In this document: positions 1 to 10,799 of the stretch, in pieces
Numbering within the stretch: the first letter of the stretch is position 1
Layout: the number at the start of each line of letters is the position of its first letter
Translations under genes and position numbers: made by a program
Assembly: GCA_029204225.1 (NCBI GenBank)
Contig: CM055107.1
Coordinates: 48,594,550 to 48,658,549, forward strand
Direction: 5' to 3'
From: Diphasiastrum complanatum
Taxonomy: Eukaryota; Streptophyta; Lycopodiopsida; Lycopodiales; Lycopodiaceae
DNA: 64,000 bases
The notes under the pieces: model-generated
What the model was told of the DNA's origin: nothing
Database searches by the model: none
Seen by the model: the letters and a program-made list of their open reading frames with translations, nothing else

Positions 1-169
1 AAATTAATTTTAGTGTAAAGTGTTGTGAAGTCATAGGTTTAGGGAAGAATATGTTGGGTTTTTTCTTCTAAACACAAGAACACATGTAGCAAATATCCAC
101 ACAAATATCCACGCACAATACAAAGGAGGTGGCGCAGCCAAAAAAAAATTCGCATGGATATAGCCGTGG

Positions 170-600
170 ATAGGCGTTGATATAAGCCTGGATATGGTCA
201 CGTGGATTATCCACACATGGATCTTCCACGTAAGTGTCATTTTCGGCAACAGATCGGCCGAAGGTCGTGAAATTCAAATTGCGTGGATAATCCACTTCGA
301 CTACCGGCAACCGGCCAGACCTCCAAAACCCAGAGTCGGAGATGGCAATTTTATTTTGGCGTGGATAATCCACGCATGGATTATCCACGCCATAGTAAGA
401 TCTAAACTAAATAGGCTCGGCTTTCGAGTGGATATCGCGTGGCAAAATTATCCACACTAAACTTTTTTATCCACGCAAAATGCAGAGAGCTGGGGTCGTG
501 GATATCGCGTGGATAAATTTTTTTTTATATCCACACGGTATCCATGTGATTAAGTTTCTGAATTTTGCGTGGATAATCCACGCAAATTTTTTTGGCCAAA
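170..600. repeat. Left cluster of GTGGATAATCCAC palindromes
   Basis: The motif GCGTGGATAATCCACGC and its variants recur many times here (for example 281-295, 359-391 and 566-583), often as back-to-back palindromes. The unit at 359-391 (two palindromes joined by CAT) recurs almost unchanged at 2489-2520, on the other side of the copia remnant. Both clusters read in the same direction, so this looks like a local repeat family interrupted by the copia rather than terminal inverted repeats. No protein is recognisable in the reading frames through it. Confidence 0.8.
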
Positions 601-619
601 AAAAAAAAATTTGGTTCGT

Positions 620-1040
620 GAACCAAAATGTGGTTCGCTCCTAAGCTAGAGGTCGATTTCTTTTTTCTTTTGTGTGAGAGAGAAAAAGAGAGCAAGGATG
701 GGAGTGAGGATGAGATGGGGATGAATGTGAGTGAGAATATTGATGATGTTTAGGGTTTTTAGTCCATTTATAAGTTGAGAATACAATTTAAAACCCGACC
801 GAATCAATCACCACATTACAACACCAAGTGCAACAAGACAAGACGAAATAGCTCTCCATAAACTGTATATACACACTCATTAGCAAGTACAAGGTTAAAA
901 TTACCTAAGAGCACTCAAAGGGCTCGTAAAAAAAAGACGGCCAGATAGTTCTAGAACTGGGCACACATGGTACCATTGAAAATTAGAAAGTACTATATAA
1001 GTTGATCATCCCTATTTTAACTCGCTCCCTCAATGACCAA
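620..1040 (-). repeat. Possible 3' LTR of the adjacent minus-strand copia
   Basis: This stretch lies just beyond the RNase H end of the minus-strand copia remnant, where its 3' LTR should be. On the minus strand a purine run (GAGGGAGCGAG, from 1031 leftward) could be the polypurine tract. No second LTR copy is visible in the window, so the boundaries are not established. The sequence is otherwise AT-rich and non-coding. Confidence 0.3.
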
Positions 1041-1079
1041 CGTTTCTTTTTATTTTAAGGTTTACTCTATTCATGGAAC

Positions 1080-2262
1080 ATACCTCCATGATAGTATCAT
1101 AAGTAAAAGATTTTTACATAACCAAATCTAAGCCAAGTTTAGCTCTAAAAGTTTGAAACTTCTCTTTCGTAAATACATCAACAAACTTGTAACATCGTAG
1201 AACAATGTGTAATACTTATATCTTCTGATTGTAGCTTTTCATGCACAAAGTGATATTTCACTTCAATATGTTTTGTTCTCACGCGAAAGACAAGATTCTT
1301 AGCCAGCTATATTCCACTTTGGCTATCGTAGAAGATAATAGTAGGATGTACCTATTTTATGCCTATCTCACTCAACAACTTACGCAGCCAAATAGCTTCC
1401 TGAGTCATAGAACTTAACGTTTTATATTCGGCTTCTGTAGAAGAAAGATAAACGGTGTCCTGATTCTTGCAAACCATGAAAAACAAGTACCAAAATTGAA
1501 AGCATTTGATGGATCTTCCACCCAAGATGAGATGCTAAGGCAATGATAAGGTGTAGCATAGTCCACTTAGCCACTGGAGCAAATGTCTCTTCACAGTCAA
1601 TTCCTTTGTTTTGCTCATAGCCCTTCACTAATAGGCATGTCTTATGCTTTGCTATTGTGCCATCTGCATGAAACTGTTCTAAACACCCATTTGTTGTCAA
1701 TGGGTTTCTTTCCAAGTGGTATATCAACTAACTCCCATGTACCATGCTGGTAGATAGACTTTGTCTCCTCTTCCATTGCCCTTTCCCACTCTTTGTGATC
1801 CTTTGCTTCATCAAAGGTTGATGGTTCTCGACACATTAAAATGTCACTTATTAGGGCATAGTTCACATGATAGTGATCGGGAGGCTTCCTTTCCCGCGTT
1901 GATCTTCTCACTTCTTTTTGTGTGCTAGATCCTGGTTGATTTAGCCTTGTGTCCTTCATGATCTTTTCGTACCATTTTGGTATCTTAGACTCAGGTGATA
2001 CACTTCGCGGAGGGCATGTGTCCCAAGGAGTGTCCAAGTAATGTCTCTTACTTCCAACCGGTTTGTCCTTTGTTGCTCCGATCAGCAAGTACCTTCACCT
2101 ATGCTCCTGGATAGGTGGTGTCCTCTCATACTCACCCTCTCGACCTTCGTCTTCATGTGCATCATCTTGTGGCACGTCTTCTTCATCTTCTTCTTCCAAG
2201 ATTGTGGGAAGTCTCTTGACACAACTAGAAAACTCTGTGTTTATTCACGCGCCGACACTTAG
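1080..2262 (-). pseudogene. Ty1/copia pol remnant (linker, RT start, RNase H)
   Basis: Read from high to low coordinates, the minus strand encodes an acidic linker (2260-2090), the copia boundary motif RRSTRERKPPDHY, then the start of reverse transcriptase (WERAMEEETKS, GTWELVDIP, NKWVF; to about 1690). A frameshift leads to the next RT block (LLVKGYEQNKGID, ETFAPVAK, 1640-1500). The RT palm with its YVDD motif is missing. The sequence jumps directly to RNase H (STEAEYKTLSSMTQEAIWLRKLL, split here by frame, 1440-1370) and then the KHIEVKYHF-type segment to about 1085. It is a dead internal-deletion derivative. The flanking palindrome fields suggest it inserted into that repeat. Confidence 0.85.
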
Positions 2263-2612
2263 TCGATTTTCCAAAATTTTGTTTGTGTGGAACATCCATG
2301 TGTGGATTATCCACGCCAAACAAATTTTGAATACGCCTTCGGCCAGTCTACCGGTGTTTTTTTGACACGGTGCCGAAAAATTTATGTGCGTGGATTATCC
2401 ACGCGTGGATAATCCACGCAAAATTAAATTCTGAAAATTCTGGCAACTGTTTGGGAGGGAAGGTTGGCGGCGCCGGAAAGCAGTTTTGGCGTGGATAATC
2501 TACGCATGGATTATCCACGCAAATTTCAGTTTGTTCACTGGACGAGACCGGAAGTTAAAGATATGCATGCATGGATATCTTATGCGTGGATTAGCCACAC
2601 ATTTTTTTTTGT
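2262..2612. repeat. Right cluster of GTGGATAATCCAC palindromes
   Basis: This is the same palindrome family as at 170-600. The clearest copies are two palindromes in tandem at 2388-2420 and the pair at 2489-2520. Short stretches between the palindromes contain GC-rich sequence resembling the left cluster. No coding content is seen. Confidence 0.8.
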
Positions 2613-2815
2613 TTTTGTTTTTTGCATGTTGATAATGACATGAAATTAGTTAAATAAATATATTTCTAAAGTAAATTATATTATGATTAGGCAATATGTA
2701 TTTTTTTTCTAAAGTGAATTATATTATGATGAGGTTTTTTTTTTTTGCATGTTCATAATGAAATGGAATTAGTTAAATAAATATTTTTCTAAAGTGAACT
2801 ATATTATAGTGTTCC
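2613..2815 (+). repeat. AT-rich tandem duplication, period about 115-120 bp
   Basis: A unit beginning at a poly-T run followed by GCATGTTGATAATGA and ending in AAATTATATTATGAT (about 2613-2690) is repeated with small changes at about 2735-2805. A partial extra copy of its tail lies between them (2710-2735). It is non-coding. Confidence 0.7.
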
Positions 2816-3323
2816 TAGATGATTGGAATTTTTTATGAGGGCGGCCACCTACTTTTATAAGACAATTGACTCGAACTACCAAGAGGATAATTATGTATGA
2901 TCTAAGGCTTTGAGAGCCAGGGGTTTAGGGTCCACCCAAATGGCATTGTACCTAATCTCATATCCGAGATCATTTGATATGGATGATGGGATCTCATTTT
3001 GTACATACTTCATGAGATTATCAAGAGATGGTGATTTTTGCAAGTTTGCTCTTTAATGAGGAATTGATGAATGATAAATGTGATATTTTTTGTGTCTAAT
3101 GAATAGATCTAAATCTGAACAAGTATTATACTTTCCACGTGTGTGACAGGATGTGAAGATCAATTATTTCTAGTTTTATTGTGGTGTTCAAAAGCCTTTG
3201 CCAATTAGATGCAAAATAGGTTGGATTGTGTGCTAGTTTTCCATCTATTAGATATAAGTGAAACCTTTGATGCTTTTTCATGATTTAGTATCCAAATGAG
3301 ATTCATAATCTTTGATTTTAACA

Positions 3324-3335
3324 TGGTATCAGAGC
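3324..3335 (+). other. copia primer-binding site (initiator tRNA-Met)
   Basis: TGGTATCAGAGC is the standard plant copia primer-binding site, complementary to the 3' end of initiator tRNA-Met. It is preceded by ...TTTTAACA, a good LTR 3' terminus (CA). A 5' LTR should therefore end near 3322, and the AT-rich non-coding DNA from about 2820 to 3322 is the candidate. Its left end is not visible because no partner LTR was found. Confidence 0.75.
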
Positions 3336-3559
3336 CCAAATACAACCATCAAGGCTCAAATACAAGGAAGAGAGAAGCAATTACAAGTTGATGATTGTTT
3401 AATTTTTATTGCCCTTATTACTACCTTAAGTTTGATGATGTTCCTTCAAGTGTGAATGAAACTGTAGCAACAAAAGAGTGATTTGATGTAATGAAAAGTG
3501 AGGTGAGTACATGATGCATTGTTTGAGATACTTGTAAAATTATTGATCTTCCATCAAAG

Positions 3560-3782
3560 ATACAAAATGTTACTATTTGCAAATGATAATCAAGATGGTA
3601 GTGTGAACAATTATAAAACAAGACTAGTTGCCAAGGGATATGCTCAATTCAAGGGGATTGACTATGATGAAACACTTGATTTTGTCATAGTTTGTGGTGG
3701 TGATTTCATGAACTCACATGCTTTTAGTGATTTACTGCCTTTGCAGCATTTGTTAAAAAATGAGAATTTTCTTGGAACATGA
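3560..3782 (+). pseudogene. copia RT fragment
   Basis: The plus-strand reading contains NYKTRLVAKGYAQFKGID followed by DYDETLDFV, the conserved fingers region of copia reverse transcriptase. It follows the primer-binding site by only about 230 bp, so gag, protease and integrase have been deleted. The remainder of this ORF after about 3700 matches nothing I recognise. 3783-4000 is non-coding. Confidence 0.75.
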
Positions 3783-4001
3783 AGCCGTACATCTATCTTC
3801 ACCGACATTATCTCCAAAAAAATGGGATTGAAGTCAAACTATGTGCATTCTTTTCATTTACTTGACCATAAATGAGACTCTATTTTGGCTAAATAACAAT
3901 CATTTGAAAGCATTGCAAGAATCAACTTCATTTAGAATTGCAATAATCAATTTTTATTTAGAATCACAAGAATTAATTTCATCAGCGACAGCATGTTGCA
4001 A

Positions 4002-4768
4002 TTAATCTCCTCTTAGATGATTTTCATCATCACTCTCACTTTCAAAAATTATTTCATCATCCTGACTATTAAAATTTATATTTTCAACATCTATGGAAGT
4101 GAGCGCTTCAAGTATGGTTAGAAAATTTATTACATCTCTAGGTAGCTCAATCTCATAGTTAAAATGAAGGTTTTCCATTTCATTCTCAACATTTGCACCC
4201 TCAAATACTCGTCGTGAACGTGGTTCAACTTGAGCTACAAACCACCATATCTTGTTTAGTCGATCTGGTTGAAAAAACACATGCAAAAATCACTATTTTA
4301 GAACATATCAAAAACTCAAATACTGAAGTCACTTGCAATAAAATGAAAAACATTATAGCATAGCATGTGCACCTGCTCACAGTGAAGAGGCAACACCAAT
4401 GTGTCAAAGGACTCCATGCTCAATGTTTTTGATGAATCAATCGCAAAAAATTCACTTGGATCCAATTTTACGGTTGCATTTGGCCCTCTACAAACTACCT
4501 TGAACCATTTCACATCAAATAAAAAATAGTGTCCACTTTCACCAAATGACATATCATAAATATTTTGTATAGTTCCTACATATTCTATATCTCCTAAGAT
4601 GGGAATCCGATCTCGTGCACTGCTTTGACTTTCTTGTTGGAAAGATGCTATTACACCACAATCGTGTGTGCATCTCTTGTTATCAATCCTTTCAACAAGA
4701 AAGTGGAAACCAAAAGCCCATATAGCATTATACATTTTGCACTGCCATATGACAAACATGAATCTCAT
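4002..4768 (-). pseudogene. CACTA transposase C-terminal fragment (DUF4216-like)
   Basis: The minus-strand reading from 4768 contains HDCGVIASFQQESQSSARD, then GDIEYVGTIQNIYDMSF and LFDVKWFKV. These match the layout of the DUF4216 domain at the C-terminus of CACTA (TNP2-type) transposases. A second exon-like part from about 4290 reads VFFQPDRLNKIWWFVAQVEP, the usual end of that domain. The two would join at CEQ|VFFQ across a ~95 bp intron, but the expected AG acceptor reads CAT, so splicing appears lost. An acidic tail follows to 4002. No TNP2 catalytic part is adjacent, so this is an isolated fragment. 4769-5426 holds no recognisable feature. Confidence 0.65.
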
Positions 4769-5426
4769 AAATAATCACTCTCCCAGGGATCGCTGTAAAT
4801 TAGCACCCGGACAGCTCACGTTGCCTCAACACTCTTCCGTAGTTTGCATCAACCAGAGGGAGCGTATGCAATGAATGTTGGAATAGCCTGTGGATTGTGC
4901 AAAAGCAGGCCTCAACTCAAGGAGTTTTCATAACTTTATAAATTCTTTTTGTTCATTTCCGAGTTATATAAAGAACATTGGTTAACCCCCTATAATGTCG
5001 TCATTTTCCTTGATAAACCTTAAACATCATTAACAAATAGTATTTATGGCTTTCAATTAAACACCTGAATTTCAAATCAAATTTTTCAATTGAAATTTGC
5101 TTTGAAGTTTGAAAAGCACAGAATCTGGAAAATTACATTAAGCTTTCTGTCATGATAGTGAAATTGAAAGTATGGTGAGCCAAACTTAGATAGCCTTAAA
5201 AGATTTCATCTTTGATAATTTTGAAAGTCAATGTCCACCACTAAAAATTGTGAAGTTGTGAATTGGAATTCACGAACTTCAAACTGAAACAGAATTTTTA
5301 TATAGAAGCAATGCAGAATGCATTGTATTTCACGCTCACTTGCTAGTTGCCTTTAGCTTGAGAATACACCTTCCAAAACATTAGCACCTCTTTAAGTTTG
5401 GTAAGGGTCATAAGCCACACTGAGTA

Positions 5427-6654
5427 ATGGCGGCATCCTTGACTGAAACTCATCGCCTCATCGAAAGGTTCATGGTTTAGGTTTCCAGTATGGAAGCTGA
5501 AAATGTGAATGCTATTATTAGAGAAGGCCAAAATAGTGGAAGGGATTGAACTAAAACCTAACACGAGAAGTGAAGAGACACTTAGTAAGTGGGAGGTGCG
5601 TGATGGGCAGGCATTAGCCTCCATTATTCTGAATTTACAGAATAATGTAATTATCCATGTAAGCCATGCTAAAACCTCTAAAGAGGCTTGGGACATCTTG
5701 GTCGAGACCTTTGAGTCTCAAGATGTTAATACTCGACTTTTCCTAAGAAAGAAGTTCTTTCAAATGAAAATGTCAGATTCGGTTAGAATGGCAGATCACA
5801 TTAATACTTTTAAATCCTTAATGGGGCAATTAGCCGCCGTTGGATCTGCTATTAAAGACACCGATGCTGTTATGACGCTCTTAGGAAGTCTTCTTGAGAC
5901 GTACAAAAATCTCGTCGTGTCATTGGGCAAACAGGCAGGATTAACCTTGCAGAAAGTAAAGTCTTCGTTATTACAAGAAGAAATTAGAAGAAAAGATATG
6001 GGAATGTCTAGTGAGACACCCATAGCTCTTTACGGCGAAGCCAAGAAAAACAAATTTAAAAAGAAATTTGATGGCAAGGATCAATCACAATCCTCTGGGA
6101 AGAGTGATTATAAACCTTCTAAAAAGAAGGGTAAGTGCAACTATTGTAAGAAAGAGGGGCATTACATTAAAGAATGTAAGAAGCGAATTGCCAACGAGAA
6201 GAAGAAGGTTGAAGCGGCCAATGTGGCTTCCAATAGTGAGCCCGAAAAATTGTTTTCGGTCACTAAGTCCTCGAACACCTGTCTCTTTACTGGAGATGCT
6301 TCTCATTGGTACATTGATTCTGGAGCTACCCAACACATGACTTCGAAGAAGGAGTGGTTTTATTCTTTGAATGAAATTTCCCAAAAAGGGAAGATCTTAC
6401 TTGGAGATAATAGCAACCTTGACATAAAAGGACAAAGAGTTGTTCCTGTGATGCTCTCTGATAGAACTTTTCGATCAATACATGATGTATTGTATGTTCC
6501 TTCTTTACTAAAAATCTCCTTTTCAGTTAGTAGGATGACTGATCATAGGTTAATGGTCCAGTTCAATGATTCTTCATGCATAGTTGCTGATCAGAAAGGG
6601 AACATTGTAGTAGGAGGAGTAAGGGAGGGCAATTTGTTTAAATTGTACTCTTAA
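5427..6654 (+). pseudogene. copia gag-protease
   Basis: The gag start is probably the ATG at 5427 (MAASLTETHRLIERF). That frame stops almost at once, and the long open frame begins near 5509. Gag (UBN2-like) shows SKEAWDILVETF and LFLRKKFFQMKM, typical of plant copia. The zinc knuckle CNYCKKEGHYIKEC lies at 6136-6180. The aspartic protease has an intact active-site motif WYIDSGATQHMT at 6309-6344, followed by GDNSNLDIKG and VLYVPSLLKI. The frame ends at a TAA at 6652 just before the pre-integrase domain, where functional elements read on. Gag would assemble particles and the protease would mature the polyprotein. Confidence 0.9.
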
Positions 6655-7573
6655 ATGCCTCCAACTGCTATGCTAGCATATGGAAACAAATGCACTGATC
6701 CAACAATTTGGCATAAAAGATTTGGCCATGTTGGATTAAGTTCCCTGGAAGTTTTGAAGGCACAAAATTTGGTTCAAGATTTTCATATTAAGTTGCCCTC
6801 CAAACTATCTTTATGTGAATCTTGCATATTTGGGAAGCAACATAGAAATCCCTTTCCTAAGGAATCTCACTCACGTGCAACTAACACATTAGAGTTAGTG
6901 CACTCGGACATTTGTGGTCCGATTCAAACACTTTCCTTTGATGGAGCAAAATACTTCATCACCTTCATTGATGATTTTTCCCGATATACTGTTGTATATT
7001 TTCTGAAAGTTAAATCAGAAGCATTTAAATTCTTTAAAGATTACAAGGTGTTTGCTGAAAAAAAACTGGTAAATCTTTATTGAAGTTGAGATGTGACAGT
7101 GGAGGAGAGTACATTTCAACCGCATTCAATCGATTTTGTGCTGATCATGGCATAGCCCGACAATATACAGTACCGTATTCTCCACAACAAAATGGTGTTG
7201 CTGAGAGAAAGAATCGGACTTTGGTTGAAAGTGGTAGGTGTATGTTGAAAGATTCTAATCTTTCTAATAAATTTTGGGCAGAAGCAATTGCAACAGAAAC
7301 ATATGTGCAAAACTTATTGCCAATAGTTGTTGTGCCTGGAAAAACTCCGTATGAAGGCTGGTGTGGTAAGAAACCGTCGGTCTCTCACCTAAGGTCTTTT
7401 GGTTGCACTGCTTATGCCCATATTCCTAAAGAAAAGCGAAAGAAACTTGATAACAAGAGTGTCAAGTGTATTATGCTTGGTTACAGTACTGAATCTAAAT
7501 GATACAGACTATATAACCCAGCTACAGGCAAAATAACTGTTAATCGTGATGTTATTCTGGATGAGACGTGAGT
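6655..7573 (+). pseudogene. copia integrase
   Basis: The pre-integrase block contains IWHKRFGHVGLSSLEVL and CESCIFGKQHRNPF (the HHCC-type zinc region). The catalytic core begins with LVHSDICGPIQTLS and FITFIDDFSRYTVVYFL. A stop and frame change at about 7083 separates this from LRCDSGGEYIS, YSPQQNGVAERKNRTLVE and SFGCTAYAHIP in the next frame. The D, D and E positions of the DDE core appear retained (HSDICGP, CDSGGEY, NGVAERKNR). Further stops at 7501 (K*YRLYNP) and 7570 interrupt the C-terminal part. The enzyme would insert cDNA into the genome, but this copy cannot make it as one protein. Confidence 0.9.
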
Positions 7574-7574
7574 T

Positions 7575-8630
7575 TTGTCAAAAACAGTGGGAGAAGATTC
7601 AACAATTAACACTGATTCAAATGAGGTTGTGTGGGAGCTTGAACATTTGGAGCATGATATTTCCACTGAGCCTGCAACTGAACCAGATGAGGAACTAGTG
7701 GTAGATATTAATAATGGGGAAGGAAATTATGCTCCTCCTATTGATGATCCTCCAGCTAGTTCTTCTGCAAGTTCTCCTACATTGAGAAGATCTACTAGAG
7801 AAAAGAGACCATCCATAAAGGCCTTGGAGTTAGGATGGAGGTTTTATTTTGCCTTAAGTGCATCAACTGATTCAGAGCCTCAAACTTTGAAACAAGCACT
7901 TAAAAGCTCACATGCTGAAGAGTGGAAAGAGACATTAGACACTGAGTTTGATTCGCTTATTAAAAACAATACATGGTCACTAACATCACTTCCAAGTAAT
8001 AGGAAGGTTGTTGGTTGTAAATGGCTCTTTAAACAGAAGTTTAAAGCAGATGGTTCATTAGATCGATATAAAGCTCGATTAGTGGCCAAAGGATATTCAC
8101 AAGTCGAAGGCATCAGTTATAATGATACATTCTCACCGGTTGTCAAGATGACTTCCATCAAAACCTTACTTGCAATTGTTGCAGCTAAGGACATGTTTAT
8201 ACATCAGATGGATGTAAAAACAGCCTAGAAGAAGAGATTTATATGCAAAACCGGAAGGATACATTAACCTTGGGAATGAGAGTCTAGTTTGTAAACTACA
8301 CAAAACTATTTATGGACTAAAACAGTCACATAGAGCTTGGTATCAGGGTATAGATGCTTATCTAAAGTCAGAAGGATTTAGTGATGGACATGCAGATTCA
8401 AATATCTATGTCCGACAGAAGCAAAGTTCATTGGTAATTATAGCATTATATGTTGATGATGCTATACTAGTGAGCAATGATCTCACTTTTATGAACTATT
8501 CAAGTCAATATTATCTTCTGAGTTTGAGATGGTAGACTATGGTGATCTACACTATTGTCTAGGTATTCAAGTTAAAAGGAATAAGCAACTTAAGACAATA
8601 CACCTCAGCTAGAAGAAATATATACAAGAA
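7575..8630 (+). pseudogene. copia reverse transcriptase
   Basis: After an acidic linker and the boundary motif LRRSTREKRPS, the RT domain runs through EEWKETLDTEFDSLIKNNTW, CKWLFKQKFKADGS, YKARLVAKGYSQVEGI and TFSPVVKMTSI to HQMDVKTA, where a TAG at 8226 truncates the frame. The downstream RT (8229-8630) continues in other frames with LHKTIYGLKQSHRAWYQ, the catalytic YVDDAILVSND at about 8450-8480 and the LHYCLGIQV region. A further in-frame stop lies near 8612. The element is therefore non-autonomous. Confidence 0.9.
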
Positions 8631-9397
8631 TTGTTACAGAAGTTTGCAATGACTAACTGTAAGCTTGTGAGCACACCTATGGAGAACAACTTGAAGTTAT
8701 CCAAAGATATGTGTCCACAAAACAAAGAACAACAAGAACTGATGGAAGAAATTCCATATCAAAGTGTTGTTGGCAGGTTAATGTATGCTGCAATATCTAC
8801 TAGACCTGATATTGCTTTTGCAGTTAGTGTTGTCGGTCAGTTTCTAAGTGATCCTGGTCATCTTCATTGGATAGCTGTTAAGAGAATACTTAGATATTTG
8901 AGTGGAACTTCTAGTTTTGGTATTACATTAAGTCAAAATGTTTCTAACAATGTATTAAGATTAATTTATGTGATGTTGACTGGGTAGGTGATATTAATGA
9001 AAGAAGGTCGACATCAGGATATTGTTTCATGCTTGGTTCTGGAGTTATTTCTTGGACAAGTAAGAAGCAGCCAACTATATCTCTTTCCAGTGCAGAAGCT
9101 GAGTATGTAGCAGTATGTCAGACAACCAAAGAAATTATCTGGTTAAGGAGATTACTCAATAATCTCTTAACTTCCCAAGAACATCAACGAACAATTCTTA
9201 AATGTGATAGCAAGAGTTGCATTGCTATGACGATTCAATATCACTTTGTTCGACATCAAGTTGCAGATGGCAAAGAACAATTGGATTATTGTGCTATAGA
9301 GGATATGGTTGCTGACATATTCACCAAACCACTCACTAAGGATAAAATTGAATTTTGTAGAAGACAATTAAGAATAGTTCATGATGACATGTCTTAG
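8631..9397 (+). pseudogene. copia RT C-terminus and RNase H
   Basis: The segment reads KLVSTPMENNLKLSKD, YQSVVGRLMYAAISTRPDIA and HWIAVKRILRYLSGT, the usual copia RT/RNase H connection. A stop at 8985 splits it from ISWTSKKQPTISLSSAEAEY, AVCQTTKEIIWLRRLL and ADIFTKPLTKDK in the second ORF (9029-9397). The expected D-E-D type RNase H residues occur in SSAEAEY and CDSKS. The KHIEIRYHF segment is partly lost. Confidence 0.9.
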
Positions 9398-9408
9398 ACA
9401 TTATGACT

Positions 9409-9597
9409 AAGTGGGAGTATTAAATATAATGTATAGTCTAAATGTCTAACCCACGTTGACCACTTGGGTCCCCAACCGTCGCACCTCTGCGACATACATA
9501 GAGAGACACCTCTCTGTCACTTTCTATATGTAAGAGCTATTGCTCTCATTAACAACAATCAATATATATTCTCTTGTTCTCTCTCTCTCGTTCCACA
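9409..9597 (+). repeat. Polypurine tract and 3' LTR of the 5.4-9.6 kb copia
   Basis: AGTGGGAG at about 9410-9417 is a typical copia polypurine tract just after the RNase H stop. The LTR then begins TATTAAATATAATG (probably a mutated TGTT start). It holds pyrimidine-rich CTCTCTCTC sequence and ends ...TTCCACA at 9597. A short LTR of about 180 bp fits copia. No matching 5' LTR was found. Confidence 0.65.
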
Positions 9598-9608
9598 ATA
9601 TGACGTAG

Positions 9609-9932
9609 GTTGACTATATTCTCAGGGAAAATTCAACTAACTACTTGTACATGGTTGGATTCGGCTCCAGCTTCCCGCAACACATTCGTCACCAAGCTTC
9701 ATCTTTACCATCTCTAGAGGAACATCCGTCATGCATCTCATGCAGTGAAGGATTCTCGTGGCTATCTGGTGAGGATCCAAATCCGAATCAACTGGTGGGT
9801 GCAGTTGTAGCTGGGCCTGACAGGTCTAACTTCTACACTGACAGCAGATCCAACCATCAACAAACTGAGCCCATGACTTATAATAATGCAACTCTTGTGG
9901 GGGCTTTGGCATATTTGTATAGGTTCAAATAG
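9609..9932 (+). pseudogene. Displaced copy of GH9 endoglucanase last exon
   Basis: The sequence corresponds closely to exon 8 of the GH9 gene at 48018-48347, including the intron acceptor (ACGTAG) just before it. It reads MVGFGSSFPQHIRHQASS, WLSGEDPNPNQLVGAVV and TEPMTYNNATLVGALAYLY. The catalytic glutamate context (TEPMTY) is retained. The family HHR signature has become RHQ, and the exon ends RFK-stop instead of GSNSN-stop. With no upstream GH9 exons and a copia LTR immediately before it, it is a pseudogene fragment. Confidence 0.9.
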
Positions 9933-10385
9933 CTATTGACTCAGCACATAAAACTGGTCCACAGAAAACTTTTCAATTCTAGCAAACCAAGAGATGAAAA
10001 AAATATCTCATATGGATATAAAGGAGTGGATAGTATACCTATAACAGTAGAATGTTCTCAAAAGTTTTGTCTCAATTACATATGCTTGAATAGATCCTAA
10101 GAGGTCTATGAATATTGAATTGGTGTAGACACAACAAAATTCTAGCTTTTCCGATCATAAAACTCATCATATTATGCAGTCTTATCAATTCATTTACCTT
10201 CTAGACTGTATTACATACTTATTTATTTAGAGGTGATTATAGCAATGTATTGGAGTACATCCACAATAAAGTAGTGACATATGAAAAATTTACTGAAAGA
10301 ACATCCTAATTGCCTTGAGATTCAAACTAGTTGCCTCTATATAAGTAAAATCATCCACTAACCCATCCAAGGATTATCATCTCTC
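9933..10385 (+). repeat. Copy of the 3' flank of the GH9 gene
   Basis: This non-coding DNA aligns by eye with 48348-48865. It shares blocks such as GCAAACCAAGAGATGAAAAA, GCTTGAATAGATCCT, AGGTGATTATAGCAATGTAT and GAAAGAACATCCTAAT, with scattered substitutions and small deletions. The match stops at TTATCAT. It shows the exon copy arose by genomic DNA duplication, not from mRNA. Confidence 0.85.
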
Positions 10386-10449
10386 AATTATTCCCAATAT
10401 GATTATTTATTCATACTTAATATGTCACAAATCTGTCTAGCGATTATGG

Positions 10450-10795
10450 TTAGCTAATTTGCAAGCAAAGCATGAGATGAATCCAACAACAACTGGAGAG
10501 TGTACACAACCCAAGAGAATACACTGTTAACTGATTATTAACAAAAGATATAAAAGAGTACATATATACAGTCTCTCTTTTAAGGGTAATGCTGCATGGC
10601 AATACAATGCCCATTACAGGACCCGTGTCCCGACTTTGTATGTGCTGTCGACATGGCACACACATTGTCTTATAAACAGAAATACCACTCAAACCAAAAA
10701 TAGTCACAAAACTGTAAAATCAAATTTAGGCTTACTTGATTTAACACTCTCTTTTAAACCCCAAAAATATTTTTCTTACAAAGAGATTCTCTTAA
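10450..10795 (-). repeat. Probable 3' LTR of the adjacent minus-strand copia
   Basis: The segment lies next to the RNase H end of a minus-strand copia, where the 3' LTR is expected. On the minus strand it has a TATA-like CTGTATATATGTACTC and CTC-rich sequence typical of LTRs. No partner LTR is visible, so the limits are approximate. Confidence 0.4.
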
Positions 10796-10799
10796 AAAG

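Larger units (their letters stand above)
5427..9597 (+). mobile_element. Ty1/copia retrotransposon, most complete copy, degenerate
   Basis: All copia domains occur in canonical order on the plus strand: gag, zinc knuckle, protease, integrase, RT and RNase H, then a 3' LTR. Stops or frameshifts interrupt it near 5480, 6652, 7083, 7501, 7570, 8226, 8600 and 8985. No 5' LTR or primer-binding site is visible upstream of 5427, so the element is 5' truncated or its LTR has diverged. Its 3' LTR ends only about 11 bp before a copy of GH9 exon 8. Confidence 0.9.

Noticed and set aside
170-2612. TTATCCACA-like motifs resembling bacterial DnaA boxes or a replication origin
   Set aside because: The matches are part of a longer GTGGATAATCCAC palindrome repeat, and the surrounding DNA is plant retrotransposon sequence. 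No bacterial gene is present.
6068-6384. Overlapping ORFs in the gag region on both strands
   Set aside because: They are frame shadows of the lysine-rich copia gag and zinc-knuckle sequence.
9645-9932. Independent small GH9-like gene
   Set aside because: It corresponds exactly to one exon of the 45.7-48.3 kb gene with the same intron boundary, so it is a duplicated exon.
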